DNA from: Dactylellina haptotyla
Lineage: Eukaryota > Ascomycota > Orbiliomycetes > Orbiliales > Orbiliaceae
DNA: 64,000 nt
Direction: 5' to 3'
Assembly: GCA_031310005.1 (NCBI GenBank)
Contig: CM062387.1
Span: forward strand, 372,001-436,000
Shown: positions 53,280 to 64,000 of the stretch, in pieces
Layout of the letters: every line of letters starts with the position of its first letter
How positions within the stretch are numbered: position 1 is the stretch's first letter
The notes under the pieces: model-generated
Seen by the model: only the letters and a program-made list of their open reading frames with translations
What the model was told of the DNA's origin: nothing
The model's database searches: none
Made by a program: the position numbers and the translations under genes

Positions 53280-55031
53280 TCAAACATCACCAACGTGGAT
53301 AAAAGCCGCCCAAGTTAAAAATTTGTCTTTCCAACGAGGCATCTTCCTTAGGTTTGAAATAGATAGATGAAGGGAATCCTTTATCCTTCCATATTGGGAT
53401 GGGACGTCTCCGTCGAATTCACCAAGGAAATTCTTGTAAAACTCTGTCGCCATTGCGGAGGCGAACTCATCTTGAACCTGCCAAAGAGTGCCGATGGTGT
53501 GCGGAATCCCACATTGTTGAATGGTGCTGGCCATATTAATCGATTCGTCGACGACGGGGCCATCCGAATCTTCGGGAAAAGCGCAAGACGAAATATAAAC
53601 AAGCTGGGTGTTTACGAGATAGAGTTGGGCGATGCTATCAGCTTCGAGCGGCTTGGGCAGAGCGTTGGTCGAAAAGGAAGATGTTGACGGGTTATTGCTC
53701 ATAGATTTTGCGTTACATGCAAAATGCAGAATCCTAAAGCGGTGAATCTGTGCTAATACCTTAGCCGGATGGGGATCCAACAAGATAGTCGGCTTCATAT
53801 TCCATCTGGTTATCTTCTTGATATTCGTCGCTTCTTCCCGGAAGCTATGAGATTTATTCTCTCCAGTGCTCTTAGAAGCCGAGACAAGGAGTATCCTTTT
53901 ATTCCAGGGAACATTCGGATCTCTGTTTGACATTCGCGCTGAGAAATCCAAAGCTTTTAGACTAGGAATATACGAAGAGACGGTGTAATCCATGGTGCAG
54001 TTCATTTCGGTGCCATCATGCATCCCCGCTGCGTGTAATGGGGCTCGCCCTAAAATACCGCTTGTAAACCACCAGATATATGGTATATCGTCGGCATCGA
54101 TAACAGGCTGCAAAAAGTCAAGTTCTGCTAACACAGGCTTCACAGCGACAATCCACAGCCAACGCAACAAGCTTCTCATTTCTTCGTTCTTTTGCTCCTC
54201 GTTGTCGGGAAGCATCTGTGATTTGATAATTGCCGATTGTTTCAAGGCATCGTCGTATTTGAGGTTGTTCAGCGGGATACTTCTTATCCCGTGTTCAGTA
54301 ATAATCAGAGCATCGCTCCCTAGAGCAGACGTATTGAGAGCGATAATGGCGTCACCTGCGATCATATTTTGCAAACGTTTCGCGTCTGGAAATAGTCGAT
54401 ATCTTTCGAAGCCTAAAAGTCCTCTGATCTTCTTCTCAATCCTTTCTATATCTTGATTGACAACGACTGGGTCGCGCTTCTGGGGTCTAGGAGACTCCGT
54501 GTTTAGAGCATTCTCATCCGGATCCTCAGACTGGGTTATTTCGACCTGCAAAGCTTCATAGCGGTCGTCCAGCCTAGAATGGTCAAGCTCTAGTTGAGGA
54601 TTATTCAAATGAGTACAAAAGTTTATATCTGCCAGAAACCTCTTCGCACACTCTAGAATCTCGAAGGCTTCGGCGGCTGGTCGTTTAGCGCGTAGAACTA
54701 TTGAGCAAATGGTGGAGGACCGACTGACGAACTCCGAAAGGATGGTTTCTCGTAAATCTTGGGGAATGCGATGCGGTATAAAACGTGGGAATATTCGTAC
54801 TGTCGTTATTATCACTTCCGCGGCGTCATCGAGTTTAAATGTGTCCCCGTTATTCGCCAGTAGCCAGAAAAGTTTGAATCCAGATCTTATACGTGCTAGT
54901 TGGGATGTGCTAGCACTTTCGAATACCTCTGACAACTCATCTCGCGCCTCGGTCAAAGATTTCATGTCATGATCTTTTGAAGATGGTAGCCCGTCTTGAT
55001 CAATATCCATATTCGCAGTCGAGGATAGCAA
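53280..55031 (-). CDS. CHAT-domain protein, likely catalytically altered
   Basis: A single 583-residue exon (alternative start Met at 55010). The first 250 residues are helical with no clear TPRs. The C-terminal CHAT (caspase-like) domain spans about 280-580: an active-site strand LHFACNAKS near 436, LVYISSCAF near 476, DESINMASTIQQCGIPHTIGTLWQVQDEFA, and the terminal WAAFIHVGD. The family normally reads HFACHG, the second His being the catalytic one; here it is Asn, while the catalytic-type Cys (SSCAF) is kept. Protease activity is therefore doubtful. CHAT proteins act in prokaryotic and fungal immune or cell-death systems, often with NLRs; no partner adjoins this gene. Confidence 0.82.
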   Translation of the reverse strand: MLSSTANMDIDQDGLPSSKDHDMKSLTEARDELSEVFESASTSQLARIRSGFKLFWLLANNGDTFKLDDAAEVIITTVRIFPRFIPHRIPQDLRETILSEFVSRSSTICSIVLRAKRPAAEAFEILECAKRFLADINFCTHLNNPQLELDHSRLDDRYEALQVEITQSEDPDENALNTESPRPQKRDPVVVNQDIERIEKKIRGLLGFERYRLFPDAKRLQNMIAGDAIIALNTSALGSDALIITEHGIRSIPLNNLKYDDALKQSAIIKSQMLPDNEEQKNEEMRSLLRWLWIVAVKPVLAELDFLQPVIDADDIPYIWWFTSGILGRAPLHAAGMHDGTEMNCTMDYTVSSYIPSLKALDFSARMSNRDPNVPWNKRILLVSASKSTGENKSHSFREEATNIKKITRWNMKPTILLDPHPAKVLAQIHRFRILHFACNAKSMSNNPSTSSFSTNALPKPLEADSIAQLYLVNTQLVYISSCAFPEDSDGPVVDESINMASTIQQCGIPHTIGTLWQVQDEFASAMATEFYKNFLGEFDGDVPSQYGRIKDSLHLSISNLRKMPRWKDKFLTWAAFIHVGDV

Positions 55032-55754
55032 GAATGCCGTTGATAAAGTTCACTGCCAACCGAGCTGCGCCGGATCAAGAGAGTATTTCGATATACTGGG
55101 AGCTGCGGTGCAATTATATCGCTTGGAAGCACTATAACCAGAATAGCTCACTTATAATATTGTGATCGTTGAAAAGATGCTCAACTTCAGCGTAGATGGG
55201 GTTACGGGGATTAAATCTGAGATTGGGAGAGAACTTTAGGATCGATCGAGGCTTGAGATGTCTTAACACGTTAACACGACAATATCTTGGCTATATCTTG
55301 GCTGCGGCTGAAGCTGAATATCCGCAAATAGGTTAGCATCTACAATTACAACCAGTGGTGCCAAAGTAGCAGAACGATGAATAAATTACGACTAATCGGC
55401 ACCGACTTGGCGGAATGGTCGCACCAAGTTGATCAAAAAATCCTTCGAAAGATATTTTGAGGGATTGGTCGATATCCGTATCGAGACCCTGGACGATACA
55501 AGTAAGACTGGCCCGTTACCACTGGGTAGAATGACTATCCTGATCTCTAGGTGCAGTTTGGAACCCAGGACTATACTTCCCAGGTCACAATGCTCCTTTC
55601 TACTCCAATGACTGCCCGAAATTCTTTGGCAGTTAGCTTACAATTGGATCCATCCTCGAGGGTCCAGAATTAATGACTGTAACTAGAGTACTGCCGATAA
55701 TTTCTAATTCAATGATGGATCCTCCATACAAAAAGACGCTTGCTACATGATAAC
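55032..55754. other. Intergenic, no gene seen
   Basis: The stretch holds the CHAT gene promoter and the 3' region of the DUF4470 gene. No exon or repeat is supported. Confidence 0.55.
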
Positions 55755-58416
55755 TTAGGCTGTATCTTCCACTTTCTTCGTCTTCCGCTCAAACCACTGC
55801 TTGCTCCCTAAAAACACCGACCACCGATTCTCCTTGCCACTCACGACCTTCTTCCCCTCCATAGGCTCTTCAAGAACACGTTCCTCTCCAGTGTCCTGCT
55901 CACCCTGATTCATATTCCCACTTTTACTCTTCTTCCTCCTTGCCTTCTTCGTTTCAACCTTCTCATCCACCACCAAAGGGAACATATACGATAAAGTAAC
56001 CTCACTACCCCGCAGCCGCCCAACCTGCACGTTCGCACCGTGTCCATTGTCCATCTCAGTCATGCCAATTTCGTACTCCATATCTTCAATTCTATCACAC
56101 GGTAACCTGGCAGGGAACACCAGAAAACTTAACGTCACTATCCCACCCTTTCCGGCACCCCATTCGTGTTTATTGTAGAGTAGTATTGGCGCGCCCAGGT
56201 GGACGTATTTCCCTGTCATAGATTCGGTACCCGGTGTATCCACCACGATCTTTCCAAAGTTAAGTCTTAGGACTTGAAACTCTTCCATCCAGACGCACTG
56301 CTCCTTAACTCCATCCCGGCCTTCTTCATCATCACTCTCCTCGTCGTGATGGAATAACCGAACCACGAACGCAACGTCGCCACCCTCCAGCCATTCATCT
56401 CTCATATCGTTCGCGAGGTCTTGGATCCTAGTAGTCGCGATCCCGATAGAAATACATAGTAACTTCGGTTCACCTTTCATCTCCAACAAGCGTTTAGAGA
56501 TACCTGGTGTTCCGAAACCGTGCAGATGCCAAGCGACAGAATACTCCAATGACATTTCCTGGGCGTGTAGGAAATTTGCGAGGATAGTGTTCCAATCCAG
56601 CTCTGTATTATGTAGCTTGAATAGCCGCAATAGCATTAATGTGAATGTCGGATAAGTGTTCCACATGGAATTTGCCTTGATCCCGCTTCTCGATATGGCT
56701 GCGAACATGTTTTCTAGGATATTTACCATTGTGTGGTTTATATCCTTGTTATTATTAGTGGCGAGAAACGTCGATAAATCTTTTTCATTTCCACCGTTGA
56801 GGCTGGCGTGGTTTCTCCAGAAAATGGTCTTCATTCCTTTATATTCATTTTCTGTATACTGCTTCATCCACTTCAGATCATCGACTCCACCGTCGACGAG
56901 CAACTCGACTGGCCAGAGTCGACTAAAAGTATCCACATCTGCTCCAAGGATACCGTCAAGCGTATGCTCGTCTTGCCATTGTGACGATCCTAGATCCGCA
57001 TCCATGATGAGTATACTCCCACCTCTTGGTTTCATCAAAACCTCTGTAACGAGGAAGGTATTATGAAATCCGATGGTGCCCGACATATCGCGAGCATCTA
57101 TAATGTCAAATGCTCGCTTCATCTGCGGTTGGTACTCTATGCTCCGGTCGTGGTCTGCGTATATTTCTCTAAGGAGAAGTCCCTGTGCGACATCGTGTGC
57201 ACCGATAGGTCGCATGCTCTGGCAGAACTGTAGTGGGGCGCAGAATGATATTAAGATTCTGAGGTTATCCAGCGCCAGGGCCTTACGAAACGCCTGTGCC
57301 CAGGAGCTAAATTTATTTTGTGCGTATTGGAGTAAGAGAGAGCGGTCGTGCGGAAGCTTTGCACGGGCACCATATACTGTGCTTTTGAGAATATTCTCTG
57401 CCGCGATTGATTTAACCGGCATGAAGGAGAGAAGCGGGTTGCATTCTAGAATAATTAGCAATAGTCCTCTCCTATCCGAGTTGGATTGTCGAGGAGGGCC
57501 AACCTGGATCTATACCCCACCCTTCACCACCTTTCCAAAACACGAACAGCGGGTTGATGAGTAACTCCATCTTCTCAGTTGCGTCTATACACGTCCCGTG
57601 AAGATGATACCGAGCGTGACTGGTACTCATCGCAATTGCAGCATTACCTTCCATCTCGTTATCCTCGTCTACTTGATCATTATACCACAGCTTCATAGGG
57701 TCTAACAGCTTGGGGACTCGGTTCTGTCGTCCTTTGATCCATATCAACTCTAGCTTGGCTCTTCGGTCTTGGTTACTCAGGAATTCGTCGTACTTGCCAA
57801 AAGTACGGTGCAGGGTCGTAAGCGTATGTATGGTGGTGAAGCGAATGGTTTGGCCGAGAGGGTGTTGGATCCACGCGGAGGGATCGGTAGTGGAGAGGTA
57901 GAGGGTACGGACGTGGGATTTGAGGTTTTCCTGTGCGGCCTCGCTGTGGACTGTGTGGAAGTATGTGTCCAAGTTTCTTCTGTTGGGGAGCATGCTTGAA
58001 AGAGAGAGAGTAGGATTATATCTCGAGCTACTCTCAACAGACTATTATATTAGTCGCTAGCGGCTGGAGAAATGGATACGCAGACTACCTAAGATGCAGA
58101 TATCATCACTGGATACGGTGAAGTTTAGATTTCTTTGTTTCTCTTGATCTGCCTTCGTGAATGCGCAATCTGTAACTAATATTAGCTTGAACCGGAGACG
58201 TACAGCCAATAGGATATTACTACCATTCGGATAAGACTCAAGATCTCTCCAGACGGTATACAATATATCAAAGATGTTGGGACGAAGCTGTAGAGCGTCT
58301 AGTGTTTGTACTGACTGAATGTGGGCAGCGAGATTAACTGCAGGCTTATCAGGTATAGGTCTCCAAAGTGTAGCTAGAGAGTACGTTGCCAAGGTCGCCA
58401 TATTGAATTTCCGCAA
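55755..58416 (-). CDS. DUF4470-family protein, with a frame conflict
   Basis: Read leftwards, the predicted exons are 58416-58224, 58169-58089, 58027-57504 and 57445-55755. The N-terminal exons assemble a DUF4470 domain: LATLWRPIPDKPAVNL, FDILYTVWRDLES, then LNFTVSSDDICIL joined across an intron to ARDIILLSLF, matching the family pattern of a Rossmann-like fold ending in 'ARNILLL'. The body (TYFHTVHSEAAQ..., WGIDPECNPLLSFMP, IGFHNTFLVTE, SVAWHLHGFGTP) is typical of the fungal DUF4470/MYND-associated proteins. No MYND finger is seen. Near 57990-58010 the ARDIILLSLF frame and the following TYFHTVHSE frame differ, and no intron reconciles them. This may be a recent frameshift, a base-call error or a missed micro-exon. 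The start may be Met at 58401. Function unknown. Confidence 0.68.
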
Positions 58417-58982
58417 ACAACGACTGTCGAAGTTGGAGGTCTATAGGATCTGATTGCATATGTGCCGGTTATATACTACTGATTTCTTACATATCTGTCA
58501 GGTGAAATCGAGGTTGAACTGAATCATAAATAAACACGCCTCCGTGTTGATGTGATAGACATGATGTTTCTTCTGGAAGACGATCTCGTGCATCCGAGGG
58601 TCTCTGAGCTCAGCTGTGATATCTGGGCCCTACAAGATATAATGCTTACCGCGTTCTCTCGCTACCGTAAAAGAGTCTTTGGGTAGCCAACAAGGGCATA
58701 GAATTGAATCGCAGGAAACCGTCGCTCTGAAGGCAAAATATCGACGACAACACAAGAATGAGAGCCAGGGCGATTGTGGCTTGTGTTGCAACATGACGCC
58801 TCATTTCACGGCATGCGCTCGCTGTGCACACAGTTGTGAAGGATCTGTAAGGCTCTATGATTTGGGGCCTCCGAGGCTACAAAGCCCCCATAACCCGTGT
58901 TGTAATTTGTTTCTTTCTATTCTCCGCTCGAAAGACAAGTGATAAGCATTTACTCCTTTTCCCTCGCAACGGTATTACGACC
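58417..58982. other. Divergent promoter region
   Basis: 566 bases between the DUF4470 gene and the Clr5-ankyrin gene. No distinct element is seen. Confidence 0.5.
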
Positions 58983-61900
58983 ATGTCAGCACCAGGACCA
59001 CCCAAGAGGCGAGCGAAGCAATGTCCCGAGCTCGACTTGTACAAGGATGAGATAATTTTGCGGTTCTCAGTTGACCGCTGGTCCGTTAAGAAGATCGCAC
59101 GGAGCTTCAATGAAGATTATGGGTTGAACGCGACGTAAGTAGTTGTCCTTCAAGATCTTGCCATGTCTTATTAATTTGAGACTTTAGCGAAAAGCAATAT
59201 TCCGGCCGTCTCCAATCATGGGGCTGCAGAAAATATATCAAACGCGACGAATGGCAGCAAATCGACCACGACGTTCTGCTACGAGAACAAGCTGGAAAAG
59301 AGTCTCAAGTTGTCTTGAATCGGCTGGGTTTACTCTCAGAGAAAGCTATCAAGAAAGGGAGAAGACACCATGTTACCTTCACCAATAGAATTTTCAGCAA
59401 AAATGGTACCGCTAAGTTCTTCTCTACCGAGTTACTTAGAAGTAAAACTAACTCTATTCGAATTCTGTTTAACTCCGTTTCTTCGCATGCAGATTCGGCA
59501 CCGAAAACGCTTGAACCGCCACAAGTGGAGGTGACGACCCCTCCTAACTGGGAGACTTCGCTCCCCCTAATCTACACCCCGAAAACGATACTCTCTATAC
59601 TCCCACGTTTACCGATTAAAACCGTAGAAGAACGCTTAGTTAACTTAGTTCTTCACCGATTTCATCTCCAAAAAAATGACACACAAATCAGCACGGTGAA
59701 AATGCAACCATTCTTCATACTCCTAAGAACAATAATATTCCGCCTGTCAAACAATATTTTTCGAGACAGAGAGATACACACATTACTCGATAGAGTAGAT
59801 GAACAGGGATACAGAGCACCGCTAAAACAACTATTATCCCTGAAAGAAGTCTCAATACAAGCTGCTTGTTCGAATCTCTTAAAGCATCTTTATGTGCGCG
59901 GCGACAGAGAATTGGTCACCCATATCCACCGGTGTCACCCCGAGATATATCCTCAAATCTACAGCTATCTTAAATCTGCGTCTCAAGTCTATTCCGATCA
60001 GCTATCAAGCACCATGCTTCAATCTTTCAAACTTCATTCACCGTTTTATTCCCCACCTTCGAATTTTGGATATCTGGACTCTTGCTATTTTATATCGAAA
60101 GAGATTGCGAGTCGAGGGCTGTCACCAAACTCTGCCGAGGACGCTAAGAACCTATTATTTGTCTGCAAAGCGATTCTACAAGATCTTGGCCTATTTTTGG
60201 AGCTTTGGGATCCAAGCGTAATTTCTATTTTTAAAATCGAGATATCACTTGGTTTTCATGGAATAGTACTGCAGCACCTTATACCTCTCTTCTGTGAAAA
60301 TTATTTACATTTCAAACAACTCTATAGTATCGGCTTTTGGGGAGGCGCGGTTCTAGTATCTCTTAAGTCTGCCCTTGGTAACCACAGTCAACTGAGTCAA
60401 CTCTGTCTGCGATACCTTTATACTTATGAAGAGTCCAAAATTTCAAAACTGGGCGAGAACGAGTTTGCATCGGATCATGCTCACGTCACACCGTTGCAAT
60501 TAAACCGAATGATAGTAGATCTTAGCTTCGAGTTAGACGAAATGGGTGTCGACACTACTATGCATATAGATTGTGAATGCAACAGAACAGACTTCCTACT
60601 GCTGTACCTGACGAGCGGATTACCGCACGTTTTTAACGATCTTATGAAAGTTTGGAATCTACGCTATACAACTGAAACACTACCTATTGCGATATCCAAC
60701 GTTTTGGTGTGTTGCATCCGCCACGGAGAGTTCTGTGGCCCATATATATACCAAGTTCTGACTAACTACGATACCTCGATCTCCCCTATCCAACTGCATG
60801 ACTTGTTCTACGAGACCGGGATAATTCAACAGGCGGGCTTCTTCACAACCCTCTGGGAAGAGACTTTGCGCCAACGATTTATAGAATACGACAAAATGTA
60901 CCTTGACGAGGAAGTTTTGGATTACCTGCTCTCCCGCGGTGTCAATATCTACCAACCGATACAAATCTTTGCCTCGGACGCAAAGGCTCTAAAAGAACAC
61001 AAACAATTCACGTCTGATTACGAGACCAAGAAACGCACAGGTAATCTTAAGACGCTAGATGAGCCTAGTATGAAAACACCTCTCCTCATCGCTCTTCTAC
61101 AAACTACGCCTGCTTTATTTCACTATCTTCGGAGTCGGGCCACCGATGTACTACAAAACTTCGGTTACAATGCCAATACCCTGTTGTCGCCAGAATTTCG
61201 ACAAGCCGTGCTAAGGCAGGACGAGGCCTTAATATCAAGTCTTTGGGAGAAACGCTTCAACATTATACCAGAAGCTACAGATAGGATTAGGGAGAAAATA
61301 GTGGCAATGGATCTTGAAGGCGCCATAGAAGAGTGCCGTTCGATTTGCCTTGGGAATACCTATCTGGAATGTGGATTGGTATATTATTGGGTCAACGCTG
61401 TAGCAAATCCTTATAAAGGAGAAATGTATGCCTCCTTCCGCGGCATGTGGTCTCAGAGGCAGTATTCACGTACTAAATTAGTACCATTCGCCAAAACTGT
61501 TCTTGGGGAATGTGAACTTCTCTCCGAGAAATTTGACAGTAACCCCGCGGCTCATATCAACGCATTTAGAAAGGTAACGGGGGCGGATTCTTTAGGCAGT
61601 ATATTTTGCCAAACAATCAAAGCGACCATCTCAAACCGTAAGCTAGACCTCCAAGAACTCTTGTTACTCCACGGGCCAGGAAAAAGTTTTCTTCATCATT
61701 ATTTCAACCAAAACTGCTTTTTCGTCGTAGACGCGATAGGCGTAGCTGTAGCGGCCAAAGAAACCATCCAACATTTAGAACTTTTCATAAAAGCTGGCAT
61801 CAGTATCAGCATGGTGTATGCTGTAGGCCTACGTCCCCTGCACGATGCGGTAGGGAAGTCAAACCTCAACATGATCCTTTACCTGTTATCCAAGGGCGCG

Positions 61901-62158
61901 GATATATACGCTAGCAATGGGAAGGGTTACCGCTTCACCGGTACCGCCGTCGAAGCCGTTGTAGCCAGCGGTCAGATTGACGTTATGGCTATATTATTGG
62001 AACATCGTCCCGACTGCTACCAACATGCGCTAGATGCTGCGGTAAGATTAGAAAGGCCTTTTCTCGCCCAGTTTATCCGCGGTTGGAAAGATTCTGATCA
62101 TAATATCAATGGCGGCGTAGATCGTCGATTGGCCGATGCTTTAATTAAATCCCTCTAA
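58983..62158 (+). CDS. Clr5-domain protein with C-terminal ankyrin repeats
   Basis: Two exons: 58983-59134 and 59188-62158, with a 53-base GTAAGT...CTTTAG intron in phase 2, 1040 residues. Residues 10-75 form a Clr5 domain (YKDEIILRFSVDRWSVKKIARSF, then EKQYSGRLQSWGCRKYIKRDEW), with the intron inside it. The long middle is helical and unassigned. Around residues 890-980 at least two ankyrin-like units appear: RPLHDAVGKSNLNMILYLLS with KGADIYASNG, and TAVEAVVASGQIDVMAILLE. Clr5-ankyrin proteins are a fast-expanding fungal family; a link to chromatin silencing is suggested by the founding Clr5 only. No signal peptide is seen. Confidence 0.8.
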
Positions 62159-62847
62159 ACAGTTTCTGCTTCGCTCAACTAGAAACCAATCTGATCTCAC
62201 GATACAACAAATTTCGAATCTATCATAGAAGCAATAGTAGTACTTAAACCGACATCATATTTTTTTATACAATAGTACATTACAGGGCCAACGTGGTTTA
62301 TGCCAAATTCATATGTATGAGGTGACTAATTTAGCCATATTTAAGTTTGCTTGATACTCTACGAAAGCTATCTATGTACATATATAAATGAAACTAGTTG
62401 TTGCTATGGCCAAAGATGAAATTGTTATGCGTCTCGGGAGATGACAGAGTCTAGGTAAATAAAAAGGTATAGATTACTTGATAAATGATATGGTATAAGA
62501 ACGAAAGGTCTGTGGAATTGAGGGTTTGACTTGGTCAGCTATGTTGACGTCGTCCAGCTGCTGGGGAAGATTCCCTTCAGAACATCGACAAAGGTGGCGA
62601 AAGCCATCTGGAACAGTTGGCGATATCGTGTAGCTCTTTCACCGCGCGGAACAGAAAAACACTGTGGTCTAGTAATATCATGCAGTAATAATGTCGTATT
62701 CAATCCAAAATTAATAACATCGACAATAAGTGATCATAAAATAGATGACCAGCATCTATAAAAACTCAAATGACGCTAAGCTAAGTTTACAAAAACGCCT
62801 CGTCTAAAAGGAGAAAAACGCCAGCATACAAAGAGAATCAAACAGAT
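62159..62847. other. Intergenic between convergent genes
   Basis: AT-rich shared 3' region; no gene seen. Confidence 0.55.
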
Positions 62848-63411
62848 TTATTTCAACCCAACAATAAGAACGCCACCAAGAACAAACTGAAGAACGGCAG
62901 ATCCTGCGAAGCAAACGTCGACAGTCTTGCATTCCAACCACCACGGCAGGAGTTTCCAAGCTACCTCGCCTCGTTCTTCCTGCATCTGTCTCTTCTCCTT
63001 CGCTTTAAGGATAATCATCAGACTTGTCAGCGAACTGAAGCCACAGACCAACGCTGCTATCAATCCCGACCCGGCGATAAAATGTAACCCTCTCACTCGC
63101 TTATCCGTAGTCGATGCTTGTTCAATTGATACGTTCTTGTCTTTTTCAAACCCATGTTCGTCGCTCTGACTTTTGTGACTTGCGAATACTATATAAGCAG
63201 TGAATAGGGCGATCCAGGTTATGAAACCGAGAAGGTGTGTTATTTTAAGTAGAAACAACCGCCGACGAAAGGATCGATATTTAGCTTCTGAGGCTTCGAT
63301 TTCCGCAGGAGAGGGACTTAGGTGTTCTTGTAGAGGGACCTCGTAGAAGCCTGCTGCTGAAGGTTTCTCTGTATATGCCGGAGGCTGTGTAGATGCGCTG
63401 AACACTGACAT
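62848..63411 (-). CDS. Small three-pass membrane protein
   Basis: A single 187-residue exon. The N-terminal 45 residues are polar (Pro/Ser/Glu-rich, cytosolic in appearance). Hydrophobic segments lie at about 53-76 (FITWIALFTAYIVFA), 108-135 (IAGSGLIAALVCGFSSL) and 163-186 (AGSAVLQFVLGGVLIVGL). A charged stretch AKEKRQMQEERGE separates the second and third. There is no signal peptide; the length and layout suggest a small orphan integral membrane protein. The family is not recognised. Confidence 0.65.
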   Translation of the reverse strand: MSVFSASTQPPAYTEKPSAAGFYEVPLQEHLSPSPAEIEASEAKYRSFRRRLFLLKITHLLGFITWIALFTAYIVFASHKSQSDEHGFEKDKNVSIEQASTTDKRVRGLHFIAGSGLIAALVCGFSSLTSLMIILKAKEKRQMQEERGEVAWKLLPWWLECKTVDVCFAGSAVLQFVLGGVLIVGLK

Positions 63412-64000
63412 TTTGGCTTGTCAGATATACCAGGCGAGTTCGTAGAGAGGTTTGAATTGTATGAATGTACTCGATAGTGGATTCGATGCTAGTAGATGTT
63501 GGAAAGATAATAATGTTTGCACAAACATTCGTTGAGGTTATATAAATGCTGATTTTACTGTCGAAAGAATATTTTGTGTATCTAAAGTTATGCAACCCAT
63601 AGGAATATCTAGCGGACGGCTGGCCATATATAGGATTCGATTGATTCCGCATTCGCTCGCATATAGCTTAAACCAGATTGAGAAAACTCCATTTCTACCT
63701 TGTGGCGAGTCCTCGCAGAAAAAAACCTGCGATTCTCGACTCCTACAGCTTCCCGTTCGGTACCAACGCCTAGGCCATTAGGAAGTTCCACAGGTCTTCA
63801 AACCCGGAATTATTTTTGCTGCAGTGCCTTACTCCTCGCTACCCCTCCGGCCAGGAACCTCTCGCTACCACGGTTTCAGATTCACGTCAGGCTAAGTCAC
63901 GCGGCCGCAAAGACCCCCCTCCAGGCCGTGCGTATAAAAACGGCCAAGCTAAGCATTCCTGGAGGCGACATATCGGCCTTCCTATATTCGTTATGGTCTC
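63412..64000. other. Window end, no gene seen
   Basis: The promoter of the membrane-protein gene, then sequence rising in GC toward the end. No exon or RNA gene could be supported. Confidence 0.5.

Noticed and set aside
1-64000. LTR elements, DNA transposons, CRISPR arrays, rRNA genes
   Set aside because: No reverse transcriptase, integrase or transposase motifs, no long terminal repeats and no regular spacer arrays were seen.

Overview
This is a filamentous ascomycete (Pezizomycotina) nuclear region. The signs are short introns of about 53-120 bases with GT...AG ends and CTAAY-type branch sites, a Zn2Cys6/Fungal_trans regulator, a Clr5-ankyrin protein, a DUF4470 protein, an NB-ARC STAND protein, a CHAT protein and a chimeric terpene synthase. 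Class cannot be fixed from the sequence; a plant-associated or saprotrophic species such as a Leotiomycete would fit the pectin and rhamnose gene content. I see no bacterial, organellar or intact transposon sequence. Coding models were spliced by hand by matching reading frames across candidate introns, so exon ends are predictions.

Layout. 0.7-6 kb: a DUF924-like gene, then an NLR-like STAND protein. 8-10 kb: a membrane-anchored protein built mostly of 18-residue helical repeats. 11-14.5 kb: a small orphan and a lysine-rich protein with a degenerate RNase III fold (minus strand). 15.5-22 kb: a compact sugar-acid catabolic group of a Zn2Cys6 regulator, a GH88 unsaturated glucuronyl hydrolase and an ACS-family MFS permease, the last two divergent around a promoter holding a CGG-N8-CCG palindrome. 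22-25 kb (minus): a ten-exon bifunctional terpene cyclase/prenyltransferase. 27.8 kb: a dsRBM protein. 30-31.5 kb (minus): L-rhamnonate dehydratase.

32.5-50 kb is an F-box-like island. Three tandem minus-strand paralogues (family A), three plus-strand paralogues sharing one phase-2 intron position (family B) and one further F-box gene on the minus strand are interleaved with a damaged-looking pectin lyase carrying a CBM1 and a DHDPS-family 2-keto-3-deoxy-sugar-acid aldolase. 51-63 kb: a two-exon orphan with a coiled-coil tail, a CHAT-domain protein whose usual catalytic histidine is asparagine, a DUF4470 protein with a frame conflict, a large Clr5-ankyrin protein and a small three-pass membrane protein.

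Two themes run through the window. One is pectin/rhamnogalacturonan use: pectin lyase outside the cell, permease, GH88 on unsaturated oligomers, rhamnonate dehydratase and a keto-deoxy-acid aldolase, with a local regulator. The other is fast-evolving accessory genes: NLR, CHAT, F-box arrays, Clr5-ankyrin and orphan proteins. The most notable single gene is the chimeric terpene synthase, which has no recognisable tailoring enzymes beside it.
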